DNA of 16,998 nt. Source: DAOUMU01 sp034409055 (lineage in GTDB: Bacteria > Chloroflexota > Anaerolineae > 4572-78 > J111). The stretch covers positions 1 through 16,998 of the forward strand of contig DAOUMU010000147.1 of assembly GCA_034409055.1 (NCBI GenBank). The letters run 5' to 3'. Below, piece after piece: positions 7,029 to 15,734 of this stretch. The notes beneath the pieces are model-generated. The model was not told the DNA's origin. It saw only the letters and a list, made by a program, of their open reading frames with translations, and ran no database searches. How positions within the stretch are numbered: the first letter of the stretch is position 1; the number at the start of each line of letters is the position of its first letter. Position numbers and translations under genes: made by a program.

Positions 7029-7171
7029 GGCAGTTCCGAAAAAATAATTGTCCCAACTCCGTGAAACGTGATGCGTGAAACGTGATGTTTTTACGCCATA
7101 AACCCTCACGTTTCACGTTTTACGCTTCACGTCGCCGACAGTTTTGGGATGATTTAAATTTCGGAACTCCC
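7029..7171 (+). mobile_element. MITE-like element, copy 2
   Basis: This is a 143-bp copy of the 1261-1402 element in opposite orientation. The ends are GGCAGTTCCGAAA (left) and the complement of GGGAGTTCCGAAA (right), with the same internal heptamer hairpin. The bases immediately outside are TTA on both sides, a possible 3-bp target duplication. A longer direct match TTAGG arises if two end bases are included. Internal differences from copy 1 are few, so both inserted fairly recently or one is kept similar by conversion. Confidence 0.72.
7060..7131. repeat. Heptamer hairpin, CGTGAAA family (copy 2)
   Basis: The reading is CGTGAAA, CGTGATG, CGTGAAA, CGTGATG on one arm and TCACGTT, TCACGTT, TTACGCT, TCACG on the other, with a loop of about 20 nt. 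It is the complement of the hairpin at 1301-1372. Confidence 0.8.
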
Positions 7172-7585
7172 TTAGGGACAGCAAGACACTACCAGGTAAT
7201 CTGGTGGATTTACGGGTCCGGTCGGGAAAACGGGGATCAGGTGACCGGTTTGGTTGTCTCTGTTATGAGCTTATGGCAAAAGAAGTGATGAGTCGAGATG
7301 AATAAGACTCATATCAGGTGGGCAACCTGGCCTACGGGAGTGAGGATCAAGACCAGTTTAACAGAACTGGACGGAAGTGTGGCGTCGATATTGAGGACAA
7401 AAAAGTGTAAGAACCGAAATGAAGAATCTAGTTATTATAAGTTCATGATATCCCTAAAAGAAGCTCGTGTCAAGATTATTTTAGGCTGAATTCATGGGTA
7501 TATGGTCCCATTGCTAGCTGAATTGATGGCCAAAATGTCCCAGTATAAACTGTCCCCTTATGAATTGAGCCTTTGCCGATTATTA
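7172..7585. other. Gene-free stretch, nothing recognised
   Basis: Short open frames occur on the plus strand, but none has a ribosome site or recognisable protein. No RNA gene or clear terminator is seen after the kinase stop at 7586. It appears to be spacer between the island and the kinase array. Confidence 0.5.
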
Positions 7586-8692
7586 CTATGCCCCCGGCAA
7601 GGCAAAATAGAAGGTACTGCCCTGGCTTACTTCACTCTCTACGCCAACCAGTCCCTCCAATTTATCCATAATCCGCCGGACAATGGATAAACCCAGGCCG
7701 TACCCTTCTATCCGCACTTCACTGAGACGGGTAAACTCTGTAAAGAGCGCCGCCTGTGCTTCTGGTGTCAGGCCCGGCCCATTATCCCGTATCCAAAAAC
7801 GAATCATCCCGTCAGCCTGGGGGGTGGCTCCTAATTCCAGTTTGGGTGGCTGTCCACCGTATTTCAAGCCGTTGCTCAGATAATTAGTCCATACTTCTTC
7901 TATCCACGGGGCATAGCCCAGGGCTGGCGGCCAGTCACTGGGGGTGATAATTTCGGCCTGGTATGCTTCAATTATGTGCGACAGGCGATTTTGAGACCGG
8001 GCCACAATGTCGGCCATATCCAAAGGGACCACCTCTATCTCCCCTTTCCGGACACCGGCCAACAATAGTAACTCGTCAATAATATTGGCCATATCTTGCC
8101 CGGCCTTCAAACTAATCCGCATCACGCCTTGCAATTCCTCGTCTAACATTGGCCAAACATATTCTTGCAAAATACTGAGCGAGCCAATGATTTTGCTCAA
8201 CGGACTTTTGAGATCGTGGGCTACGGTGTGAGCAAAGGCATCCAGTTCTTTGTTCTGTTGTTGGAGCTGTTCATTTTTCTCCTGAAGTCTCCGGCGCATG
8301 TCTTGCAAGGTCAAATGGGTATGCACCCGGGCCAACACCTCTTCTATCTGGAACGGTTTGGTGATGTAATCCACCCCGCCAATTGAAAAAGCAGTGATTT
8401 TATCAAAAACTTCGTCCAGGGCACTGATAAAGATAATCGGAATATCCCGGGTTCGTTCATCTGCTTTCAAGTGACGACAGACTTCGTAGCCATCTATCCC
8501 GGGCATCATAATGTCCAACAAAATCACGTCAGGCAACTCTTTCTGGATGGTGGCCAGGGCGTGAGCGCCACTCGGGGCCGGTCGAACTTTATAACCTCTT
8601 TCAGTCAACATCCCGGCCAAAAGGCGCAGGTTATCCGGGGCATCATCAACAACTAAGACGCTTTTGCTCATTTGTTCTTTGTTCTTGGTCAT
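7586..8692 (-). CDS. Response regulator-histidine kinase fusion (REC-HisKA-HATPase)
   Basis: The product is 368 residues and soluble, with no membrane segment. Residues 11-128 form a receiver: acidic VVDD, phospho-acceptor D60 in LLDIMMPG, conserved S90 and K112 in TKPF. A coiled coil rich in Q, E and K (130-150) leads to HisKA with H159 in AHTVAHDLKSP. The HATPase has an N-box around N274 (TNYLSNGLKYG), G1 box RDNGPG (302-307) and G2 box GYGLGLS (330-336). All key residues are intact, so it should be active. The receiver probably gates kinase activity after phosphorylation by another kinase. The start lies inside a heptamer array: residues MTKNKEQ are encoded by the repeat, and a second ATG (8671) begins MSKSVLVVDD. 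AAAGGA about 9 nt before 8692 favours the longer form. It is the last gene of the kinase array, 87 bp after the 936-residue kinase. Confidence 0.92.
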   Translation of the reverse strand: MTKNKEQMSKSVLVVDDAPDNLRLLAGMLTERGYKVRPAPSGAHALATIQKELPDVILLDIMMPGIDGYEVCRHLKADERTRDIPIIFISALDEVFDKITAFSIGGVDYITKPFQIEEVLARVHTHLTLQDMRRRLQEKNEQLQQQNKELDAFAHTVAHDLKSPLSKIIGSLSILQEYVWPMLDEELQGVMRISLKAGQDMANIIDELLLLAGVRKGEIEVVPLDMADIVARSQNRLSHIIEAYQAEIITPSDWPPALGYAPWIEEVWTNYLSNGLKYGGQPPKLELGATPQADGMIRFWIRDNGPGLTPEAQAALFTEFTRLSEVRIEGYGLGLSIVRRIMDKLEGLVGVESEVSQGSTFYFALPGA

Positions 8693-8754
8693 TTGTTTTT
8701 TGTCCTTTGTGATTTGTTGCTAGTTTGTTGCCCTTTGTTATTCGCCTATTCGCT
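8663..8754. repeat. Heptamer array, TTTGTTC family
   Basis: Period-7 units read TTTGCTC, (A), TTTGTTC, TTTGTTC, TTGGTCA, TTTGTTT, TTTGTCC, TTTGTGA, TTTGTTG, then after a short break TTTGTTG and TTTGTTA, grading into TTCGCCT, ATTCGCT. It spans the intergenic gap and the first codons of the 368-residue kinase. On the coding strand it supplies both start codons and the AAAGGA ribosome site. Confidence 0.8.
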
Positions 8755-8779
8755 CACTTTGCCCTGTGGGTTCCGCCGT

Positions 8780-11590
8780 TCACTCCCCTTCCTGAGTCAA
8801 CGCCAATATCTTATTGTACTCAAAATCTCTGGCCAACTTGGCCAGTGCATCGGCCAGGGAGGCGTTATGACGACGGATCTCAGCAATTACCTGATCAATC
8901 AACTCGATATCACTTAACTCCGTCGCTTCTGCAAGGTTGGCCAGTAGTTCAGAGGGCAGCTTCCCGATTTCAGCTTTTAAATCTTTGATTTTAGAGCCTT
9001 CACTAATCACTATCTGCTGACTGCTAACGGCTAAATCCTCATAAACATATCGTACCCCAATATGCTTGCTCATCGTCTCGAAAATGTCTACCTCGCGGGC
9101 AGGTTTGCGCAGAAAATCATCACAACCGGCGGCAAAGGCATCCGCCTGTTGATCCTCAAACGGGCTGGCGGTGAGGACAATAATTGCCGTGGCCTGACCT
9201 TTGAGGGTCGCTTTGATACGTCGGGTCGCCTCGTAACCATCCAACACCGGCATCCGTAGATCCATCCAAATCAAATGGGGTTCCCATTCCTGCCATATCT
9301 CAATGGCTCTTTGTCCATTCTCTGCCTCTCTCAGTTCAAAGCCCGCAGTGGGTGAACTTACGTTTGATAGCAGTTTGATGAGGAGTTGGCGATTACTCCA
9401 TTTGTCGTCCACAATCAGCAGGCGATAGCGAGGTTGACCCGGTTCTAAAGCAATGACCCGTCGTTTGGGTCGTCGGGCTTCGACATCAGCCGCGGTAACA
9501 ACTTGTACTTGAATATCAAACTTGAAGGTTGTGCCTGGCCCTCCCTTCGCTTCGCGTTCCCCCTCAGTGGGGGGGATTGAGGGGAGGGTATCCCTCCCTT
9601 TAGCGGTGATAGAGGCAGGACTTTCGACCTGCACCTCTCCCCCCATCAGTTGTACAAACCTGCGACTAATCGACAGGCCTAAACCGGTTCCCTCTTGAAC
9701 CTGTTGCCCTGTTTCCGTTTGAGTAAAGGCTTCAAACAGCTTGTCCATCTCATCCGGGGCAATGCCAGGGCCAGTGTCGGATACTTCGAAATGCAGAATG
9801 ATGAATGATGAATGATGAAGACCTTTATCTTGTTCATCATTCATCGTTCCTAATTCATCATTTGTCCTTACCCACAGCGTCACCCCTCCTTCCTCCGTAA
9901 ACTTCAAGGCATTATTGAGCAAGTTGATCAATACCTGGCGGAGTTTGATTTCATCGGTGTGGATAAACTGCGGCACATCAGGCCCACGCTCAAAGGTAAG
10001 TTGCAACCCTTTATGGTCGGCCTTAAGGCTGAACATATCTTCTAAATCATCCAGTAGATGATGCAGGTCAAAATCGTTTTCATTGAGGGAAGTACGACCG
10101 GCCTCGATTTTTGACATTTCCAACACATCGTTGATCAGGCCTAGCAGGTGCCGGCCGCTACGGTTGATGATTGCCAGGTTTTCCCTGTGTTTTGCCGGGA
10201 AGGTTGAATCACGTTCCAATAGTTGGGTAAAGCCCAGGATGGCGTTGAGGGGGGTTCGCAGTTCGTGGCTCATATTAGCCAGGAAGGTGCTTTTGGCCCG
10301 GTTAGCGGCTTCAGCCGCAATTCTTGCTTCGTCCGCAGCTTCTTTGGCTTTTTGCAATTGTTCCTCCGTCTGCTTGCGCTCGGTAATATCCAGCCCAATG
10401 CCGCCCAGCAGCGGTGGTTTGTTAGCCCGGTCAATCCGAAACTTGGTGGTTCGAAAGACGCGCTCAGAGCCATCTCTGGTTGGTAACGCTTCTTCTTCTG
10501 TGGTTTGCCCTGTGGCAAATGCCTGATCATCATCGGCGTGCATTGCTTTCACAATTGCTTCAGGAAAAATGGCATAAGCATCCTTCCCCAGCCAGTCCTG
10601 TGCATTAAAGACGTCCTTCAAAAACTGATTTACGTATGTAACGATATGGTTCTCATCCTTGATAAACACGCCATGGGGTAGTACATCCATGAATAGTGCG
10701 AATAGTTCCTGACTCTCTTGCAGCGCCTCTTCTGCTTGCTTGTGCTCGGTGATGTCGTAGCTAAGAACAACAATGCCTCTCACCTTGCCCTGTTCATCAA
10801 AATCGGGCACATAGTTGACTTTTATCCAACGCTTTCCTTGTTCCAGATGAAAAACGTTTTCATACGAAGCCGGCTGACCAGATTTGACCATTTCAATGTA
10901 TTTCAAGGCAAATTTATAGTTTTCTTCTCCAATAATCTCTTTGATATGTTTACCTATCAGCTCTTCGCGGGGCAGTCCAAAAGCGATTTCAAATTTCTGA
11001 TTGACAAACTGATAGCGCAGATCGTCAATGGTGACGTAGGCGATATAGGCTGGTGAATTATCGGTGGTGATACGAAGCCGGTGTTCACTCTTTTGTAAAG
11101 CTTCTTCGGTACGCTTGCGTTCGGTAATTTCGCGCGTCAATTCATCATTGATGCGTTGAAGTTGAGTATTTTGCGCCTCCAAACGCTTCTGCATCTTACC
11201 CAACGCTACGTGGGTTTCAACCCGCGCTAAGACCTCTTCAGTTTCAAGCGGTTTGGTAATGTAGTCAACGCCGCCGACGGAAAAAGCTTTGGCCTTATCC
11301 ATCGCTTCATCTAAAGCACTGACAAAAATCACCGGAATGTGGCACGTTTGTTCATCGGCTTTTAATTTTTCGCAGACCTCATAACCACTCATACCCGGCA
11401 GTTTTATATCAAGCAAAATGAGGTCGGGCAGCGTTGATTGGACCGCCCTTAAAGCCAATTTTCCATCCGGTGCCGGACGAACCTTATAGCCTTCGTTTTC
11501 CAGAGTCTGGACTAAAAAGCGAAGATCGCCCCGGGTATCATCAACCACCAAAATATTTGCTTTTTGTTGACTGGTTTGCTTTCTATTCAT
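8780..11590 (-). CDS. Hybrid histidine kinase, REC-PAS-PAS-HisKA-HATPase-REC
   Basis: The product is 936 residues and cytoplasmic. Residues 12-130 form a receiver (D61 in LLDIKLPG, K113 in TKPL). After a coiled coil, two PAS/PAC modules lie at about 165-290 and 291-410, each ending in a YDITEHK or LDITERK motif. HisKA has H442 in FLANMSHELRTPLN. The HATPase has N-box LINLLNNALKF (554-564), G1 DTGPGI and G2 GTGLGLS. A second receiver (722-845) has D777 in WMDLRMP and K829. The last 60 residues (about 877-936) are a helical tail shared with the two kinases upstream; it resembles an HPt in place but has no HxxKG-type phospho-histidine. An AATGATG heptamer hairpin is translated in an HATPase loop (residues about 577-596). 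A second repeat-like loop lies at about 660-685. Its ATG overlaps the stop of the preceding kinase by 8 nt, implying coupled translation. PAS ligands are unknown. Confidence 0.93.
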   Translation of the reverse strand: MNRKQTSQQKANILVVDDTRGDLRFLVQTLENEGYKVRPAPDGKLALRAVQSTLPDLILLDIKLPGMSGYEVCEKLKADEQTCHIPVIFVSALDEAMDKAKAFSVGGVDYITKPLETEEVLARVETHVALGKMQKRLEAQNTQLQRINDELTREITERKRTEEALQKSEHRLRITTDNSPAYIAYVTIDDLRYQFVNQKFEIAFGLPREELIGKHIKEIIGEENYKFALKYIEMVKSGQPASYENVFHLEQGKRWIKVNYVPDFDEQGKVRGIVVLSYDITEHKQAEEALQESQELFALFMDVLPHGVFIKDENHIVTYVNQFLKDVFNAQDWLGKDAYAIFPEAIVKAMHADDDQAFATGQTTEEEALPTRDGSERVFRTTKFRIDRANKPPLLGGIGLDITERKQTEEQLQKAKEAADEARIAAEAANRAKSTFLANMSHELRTPLNAILGFTQLLERDSTFPAKHRENLAIINRSGRHLLGLINDVLEMSKIEAGRTSLNENDFDLHHLLDDLEDMFSLKADHKGLQLTFERGPDVPQFIHTDEIKLRQVLINLLNNALKFTEEGGVTLWVRTNDELGTMNDEQDKGLHHSSFIILHFEVSDTGPGIAPDEMDKLFEAFTQTETGQQVQEGTGLGLSISRRFVQLMGGEVQVESPASITAKGRDTLPSIPPTEGEREAKGGPGTTFKFDIQVQVVTAADVEARRPKRRVIALEPGQPRYRLLIVDDKWSNRQLLIKLLSNVSSPTAGFELREAENGQRAIEIWQEWEPHLIWMDLRMPVLDGYEATRRIKATLKGQATAIIVLTASPFEDQQADAFAAGCDDFLRKPAREVDIFETMSKHIGVRYVYEDLAVSSQQIVISEGSKIKDLKAEIGKLPSELLANLAEATELSDIELIDQVIAEIRRHNASLADALAKLARDFEYNKILALTQEGE
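9538..9617. repeat. GC-rich hairpin-forming insert in an HATPase loop
   Basis: A segment with CTTCGCTTCGCGTTCCCC followed by a C-run/G-run pair (CCCCCTCA then GTGGGGGGG) is translated as IPPTEGEREAKGGPG, between the strand after the G2 box and the last strand of the domain. A shortened version, with the same CCCTTCGCTTCGCGTTCCCC core, occurs at 12326-12366 in the neighbouring kinase, at the same protein position. Confidence 0.6.
9797..9862. repeat. Heptamer hairpin, AATGATG family, translated
   Basis: The left arm is AATGATG three times (9797-9817). The right arm, from 9835, reads CATCATT, CATCGTT, CCTAATT, CATCATT. The arms pair around a loop of 17 nt. On the coding strand it gives NDELGTMNDEQDKGLHHSSF in frame within the HATPase domain. 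Confidence 0.8.
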
Positions 11591-14500
11591 GCTTTATGCT
11601 CTCAATTACGGCTGAAATCTTGTCGTACTGAAAATTGTCGACCATTCCGGTCAGGAGATTGGCCAACCATTCATTTTGAGGGCGGATTTGGTCAATACAG
11701 GTTGCCAACACATCTGTGTCCAGAGCAATGACCGCCTCCTGGAAATCTGTCAGCCAATCGGCAGGCAATGCAGCCATATCGAACTCCAGTTTTTGGAAGT
11801 CGATTTCTGATACAGCATCTCTGATCTCTTCTTTTGTTTCTTCATAAACAAAGCGGACCCCAAGATGCTGGTGCATTGCCTCAAAAATGTCGGCCTCGCG
11901 GAAGGGCTTGCGTATAAAATCATCACATCCGGCGGATAAAACCACGGCCCGTTCCTCTTCTAAGGAGCTTGCGGTTAAAGCAATGACGGCCGTCGCCTGC
12001 CCTTTGGTCGTGGCCTTGATTTGTTTGGTCGCTTCGTAGCCATCCAGCACCGGCATGCGCATGTCCATCCAGATCAGATGCGGTTCAAGTTTTTCCCACA
12101 CTGCTATGGCTTCCTGCCCATTTTCGGCTTCTTGCAATTCAAGGCCCAAGGGATTCAATAACTTTATCAGCAATTGCCGATTCGTCCAACTATCATCGAC
12201 AATCAGAATGCGGTAACGCGGTTGATCAGGTTCTAGGGCTATCACGCGGCGAGTTGGTCGTTTCGTTTCGATCCCGGTTTCTTCAACAACCTGTACTTGA
12301 ATATCGAAGTTAAACGTTGTCCCTGGCCCCCCCTTCGCTTCGCGTTCCCCAGTGGGGGGGATAGAGGCGGGGCTTTCAACGTCAATGTCCCCACCCATCA
12401 ACTGCACAAACTTACGACTGATAGGTAGACCCAACCCAGTACCCTCCTGCGCCTGCTGCCCCGTTTCGGTTTGGACAAATGCTTCAAACAGTTTGTCTAT
12501 CTCTTCTGGCGCAATGCCGGGACCAGTGTCACTAACGGAAAAATGAAGTAGGGAGTAGGAAGTAGGAAGTAGGGGAGAATCTTTATCCTCCTCCTTACTT
12601 CCTACTTCATACTCCTTACTCCTGACACGTAGTGTCACGCTCCCCTCTTCCGTAAACTTCAACGCATTATTCAGCAAGTTAATCAACACTTGACGTAGTT
12701 TCACTTCATCGGTGCGGATATATTGCGGTACATCAGGCTCACGTTCAAAAGGGAGTTGTATATGTTTGTCATCGGCTTTAAGGCCGAACATATCTTCTAA
12801 ATCATTTAACAAGCGAAACAAATCAAAATTCGTTTCATTGAGCGTGATTCGTCCGGCTTCAATCTTGGATAAATTAAGCACTTGATTGATCAAGGTGAGT
12901 AGATGTTCGCCGCTGCGGCGGATGATGCCCAGGTTCTCTTGATGATGAGGGGAGAGATCTTGATCGCGAGCCATCAGTTGGGCAAAGCCTAAAATAACGT
13001 TAAGCGGCGAGCGCAGTTCGTGGCTCATGTTGGCCAGGAACACGCTTTTGGCCTGGTTTGCGACTTCTGCTTTCTCTTTTGCAATTTGCAATTGTTCGTT
13101 CGATTCGGCTAATTCCTTTGTGCGTTCGGCGACTTGCCAGGCAAGCTCACGGTTTCGTTGTTCAATGGCATAAACTCGCCAGCGGTAGCTTCCAACAATC
13201 AGTCCGGCGAGCAACAGTAGCCCGGTTCCTCGAAACCAGGTTGTCTCCCACCAGGGCGGCGTGATGATGATTTTTACAGATACCCCTTCTTCATTCCACA
13301 CCCCATCATTATTTGAGGCTTTAACTTTGAAGGTGTATGTCCCTTGATCTAAATTGGTATAGGTGACAAAACGACGATCACCGGAATAGACCCACTCTTT
13401 ATCAACCCCTTCCATCATGTAGGCGTACTGATTTTTTTCAGGAATAATATAATTCAAGGCGGCAAACTCAAATGAAAACACTTTGTCTTCATAAGATAAG
13501 ACAATCTCTTCAACCTCCGAGATAGATTGCGATAGCGGTGAATCTTCACCAATGGGCACCGATGCATTAAAGATCTGAAAATCGGTTAGCACAACCGGTG
13601 GTAGATAAGGATTATCTTTGATTTTTTCTGGATAAAACGCACTCACGCCATATACGCCGCCGAAAAACATCTCGCCGCTTGCGCTTTTATAGAAGGCGCC
13701 TGCATTGAACTCGTTGCCCTGCAAACCATCTCTAACATCGTAGTTCTTGAATGTCTCGGTTTGTGGATTGAACCTGGACAGCCCTCGATTTGTACTGAGC
13801 CACAGATTTCCGTCATCATCTTCCAGAATTCCGTAAATTACATCATTCGGTAGGCCATCTCTTTCATGGTAATGGGTAAAAGTTTCGTCTGTTCGGTTAA
13901 ACCGATTTAAACCGCTACCCGTTCCGATCCACAGGGTGCCTGTTCGATCTTCCTGAATCGCCTTGATTCTATCGTTGCTCAGGCTATGAGGGTTGTCAGG
14001 ATCGGCCTGGTAATGGGTGAAAGTCTGGGTTTTACGATCAAATTTGTTCAGCCCGCCCTCATCGGTGCCCACCCAAAGCGTGCCGGATTGGTCTTCAAAA
14101 ATTGCCTTGACCACATTGTGGCTGAGACTCTTGGGGTCATCAGGATTAGCCGCATAATGGGTAAAGGTTTCGGTTCCAGGATCAAACGCGTCCAGTCCTC
14201 CACCAAATGTTCCAATCCAAAGGATACCTTGCCGGTCTTTGTAAATTGTCCAGATTAGATCATGACTTATGCTGTTCGGATTATCCGGATCGGCCTGGTA
14301 ATGGGTGAAGGTCTGGGTTTCACGATCAAATTTGTTCAGCCCGCCGCCAAGTGTCCCCATCCAAAGCGTCCCTGCTTGATCCTCTGTAATCGTCCAAACT
14401 CGATTGTGGCTTATGCTCCCCGGAGTGTCCGGGTCAGCTTTGTAATGGGTGAAGGTCCCGGTTTTGCGGTCGTAGGCATTCACGCCACCACCGATTGTGC

Positions 14501-15719
14501 CCACCCAAAGTATCCCCTCAGAATCTTCATACACGCCCATCACAAAATCGTAACTGAGACTGTTGGGATTTCCAGGCTCAGTCTTAAAGTGTAAAAATTT
14601 CTGGGTGTTTGGGTCAAGCAGATTGATCCCTTTACCTACCGTTCCCACCCAGAGTGTGCCCGCCCGGTCGAAGTAGACTGAGTCCACGGTATCGTGGCTC
14701 AAGCTGCCGGGATCATCGGCGTTGTGTTGGTAGGTGATAAAAATCCCTGTTTCCCGATCAAACTTATTGAGTCCGCCTCCCAAGGTTCCAATCCAGAGAT
14801 CGCCCGAGTCATCTTCTGTGATTGCTTCGATTTCGTCGTGACTTATACTCGTTGGATCATGGGGGTCGTGCTGGTAATGGGAAAACTGTTCTGTCTCCGG
14901 GTCAAAGCGATTCAATCCTCCCTTTTCCGTGCCGAGCCATAGGATTCCCGAACGGTCGAGGTATATGGACCACACGGTATCATCGCTCAGGCTGTTGGGG
15001 TTATTGGCATCATGCCGGTAACGGACGAAATAGCCCGTGTCCGCCTGATTTGAACGGAGATCAAATCTATTCAAACCTCCCCCTTCCGTAGCAATCCACA
15101 AAATGCCCGCCGGATATTCAGCCAAGGACGATACAGCGTCGTGACTCAGACTGTGAGGATTATCCGGATCGTGTTGATAAGGCACGAATTGTCCGGTGTC
15201 CCGATCAAATTTATTCAATCCGCCCCCCCTGGTTCCTATCCACAGTATCCCTGATTGATCTTCATAGATAGCCTGGACATTATCGTGGCTGAGACTGTGC
15301 GGATCATCGGGATCATGGCGATAACGGGTGAACTGTCCGGTGGTCAGATCGAATTTATTGAGTCCCCCGTTTTTGGTGCCAACCCAGAGCGTACCGGAGC
15401 GATCTTCATACAACGCGGTGATGAAATCGTCGCTCAAACCCGTGTTATCATCCGGATCATAGGTATACACTTTGAACTCGTATCCGTCATATCTGTTCAG
15501 CCCGTCCTGGGTGCCAATCCAGATAAACCCCACTTGATCCTGCAAAATTTGCCTGCCATCGTTTTGAGAAAGACCATCTTCAACTGAAAGGTGGGTGAAT
15601 TTGAGGCGACGTCCCAAGTCTGTTGGGGGCTTATCCCCTTTTTGAGCATAGGTCGCTTGACTTGATGCAGTCAGCGTCAGCAGAACAACGAACAGAACTG
15701 TTTTGAGTAATGTTCTCAT
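11583..15719 (-). CDS. Periplasmic two-propeller hybrid sensor kinase (Reg_prop/Y_Y_Y-HisKA-HATPase-REC)
   Basis: The product is 1378 residues from ATG 15719, chosen because GGAGGTG lies 8 nt upstream and it opens with a signal peptide (MRTLLKTVLFVVLLTLTASS, cleavage near TYAQ). Residues 41 to about 700 are 14 two-component-regulator propeller repeats with the core EDxSGxLWIGTxGGGLNKFD. Most are exactly 48 residues, enough for two seven-blade propellers. A Y_Y_Y domain follows (YAYMMEGVDKEW, YTFKVKASN), then one membrane segment at about 826-848 (GLLLLAGLIVGSY) and a coiled coil. HisKA has H900 in ANMSHELRSPLN. HATPase boxes are intact. A receiver carries D1219 in WMDMRMP, and a helical tail ends the protein. 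The layout matches the sensor half of hybrid two-component systems that detect sugars or polymers outside the cell, but without their AraC-type output domain. A heptamer hairpin is translated in the HATPase. It lies 61 bp after the truncated kinase. The ligand is unknown. Confidence 0.93.
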   Translation of the reverse strand: MRTLLKTVLFVVLLTLTASSQATYAQKGDKPPTDLGRRLKFTHLSVEDGLSQNDGRQILQDQVGFIWIGTQDGLNRYDGYEFKVYTYDPDDNTGLSDDFITALYEDRSGTLWVGTKNGGLNKFDLTTGQFTRYRHDPDDPHSLSHDNVQAIYEDQSGILWIGTRGGGLNKFDRDTGQFVPYQHDPDNPHSLSHDAVSSLAEYPAGILWIATEGGGLNRFDLRSNQADTGYFVRYRHDANNPNSLSDDTVWSIYLDRSGILWLGTEKGGLNRFDPETEQFSHYQHDPHDPTSISHDEIEAITEDDSGDLWIGTLGGGLNKFDRETGIFITYQHNADDPGSLSHDTVDSVYFDRAGTLWVGTVGKGINLLDPNTQKFLHFKTEPGNPNSLSYDFVMGVYEDSEGILWVGTIGGGVNAYDRKTGTFTHYKADPDTPGSISHNRVWTITEDQAGTLWMGTLGGGLNKFDRETQTFTHYQADPDNPNSISHDLIWTIYKDRQGILWIGTFGGGLDAFDPGTETFTHYAANPDDPKSLSHNVVKAIFEDQSGTLWVGTDEGGLNKFDRKTQTFTHYQADPDNPHSLSNDRIKAIQEDRTGTLWIGTGSGLNRFNRTDETFTHYHERDGLPNDVIYGILEDDDGNLWLSTNRGLSRFNPQTETFKNYDVRDGLQGNEFNAGAFYKSASGEMFFGGVYGVSAFYPEKIKDNPYLPPVVLTDFQIFNASVPIGEDSPLSQSISEVEEIVLSYEDKVFSFEFAALNYIIPEKNQYAYMMEGVDKEWVYSGDRRFVTYTNLDQGTYTFKVKASNNDGVWNEEGVSVKIIITPPWWETTWFRGTGLLLLAGLIVGSYRWRVYAIEQRNRELAWQVAERTKELAESNEQLQIAKEKAEVANQAKSVFLANMSHELRSPLNVILGFAQLMARDQDLSPHHQENLGIIRRSGEHLLTLINQVLNLSKIEAGRITLNETNFDLFRLLNDLEDMFGLKADDKHIQLPFEREPDVPQYIRTDEVKLRQVLINLLNNALKFTEEGSVTLRVRSKEYEVGSKEEDKDSPLLPTSYSLLHFSVSDTGPGIAPEEIDKLFEAFVQTETGQQAQEGTGLGLPISRKFVQLMGGDIDVESPASIPPTGEREAKGGPGTTFNFDIQVQVVEETGIETKRPTRRVIALEPDQPRYRILIVDDSWTNRQLLIKLLNPLGLELQEAENGQEAIAVWEKLEPHLIWMDMRMPVLDGYEATKQIKATTKGQATAVIALTASSLEEERAVVLSAGCDDFIRKPFREADIFEAMHQHLGVRFVYEETKEEIRDAVSEIDFQKLEFDMAALPADWLTDFQEAVIALDTDVLATCIDQIRPQNEWLANLLTGMVDNFQYDKISAVIESIKHE
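12326..12366. repeat. GC-rich insert in an HATPase loop (short form)
   Basis: The same CCCTTCGCTTCGCGTTCCCC core as 9538-9617, followed by AGTGGGGGGGAT, is translated as SIPPTGEREAKGGPG at the same place in the domain. Compared with the longer copy it lacks about 35 bp, a multiple of 3 within error, so the reading frame is kept. Confidence 0.55.
12547..12626. repeat. Heptamer hairpin, AGTAGGA family, translated
   Basis: The left arm reads AGTAGGG, AGTAGGA, AGTAGGA, AGTAGGG (12547-12574). The right arm reads TCCTTAC, TTCCTAC, TTCATAC, TCCTTAC, TCCTGAC (12592-12626). On the coding strand it gives RSKEYEVGSKEEDKD then SPLLPTSYSLLHF, in frame between two strands of the HATPase domain. Confidence 0.85.
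13620..15600. repeat. 14 tandem propeller-blade repeats of about 144 bp
   Basis: This region encodes the 14 blades of the sensor kinase. The middle ten are 48 residues long with the shared end DPDxPxSLS, and the nucleotide repeats are visible as recurring GGATCGGCCTGGTAATGGGT-like blocks (14001-14020, 14290-14310). The regular length suggests growth by tandem duplication. Copy number could vary between relatives. Confidence 0.85.
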
Positions 15720-15727
15720 CGAAAATT

Positions 15728-15734
15728 CACCTCC
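15728..15734 (-). promoter_or_regulatory. Ribosome binding site deciding the two-propeller kinase start
   Basis: GGAGGTG on the minus strand ends 8 nt before ATG 15719. The longer alternative start at 15761 would place a charged, non-signal-like stretch (MNYVFRRDCGGEFS) before the hydrophobic segment and has no comparable ribosome site. Confidence 0.75.

Noticed and set aside
7298..7489. Plus-strand 63-codon frame in the spacer after the second MITE-like element
   Set aside because: No recognisable domain, no clear ribosome site and no neighbour in the same direction.
13986..15587. Several plus-strand frames with repeated MGEGLGFTIKFVQPA-like segments
   Set aside because: They are antisense images of the propeller-blade repeats in the sensor kinase and have no ribosome sites of their own.
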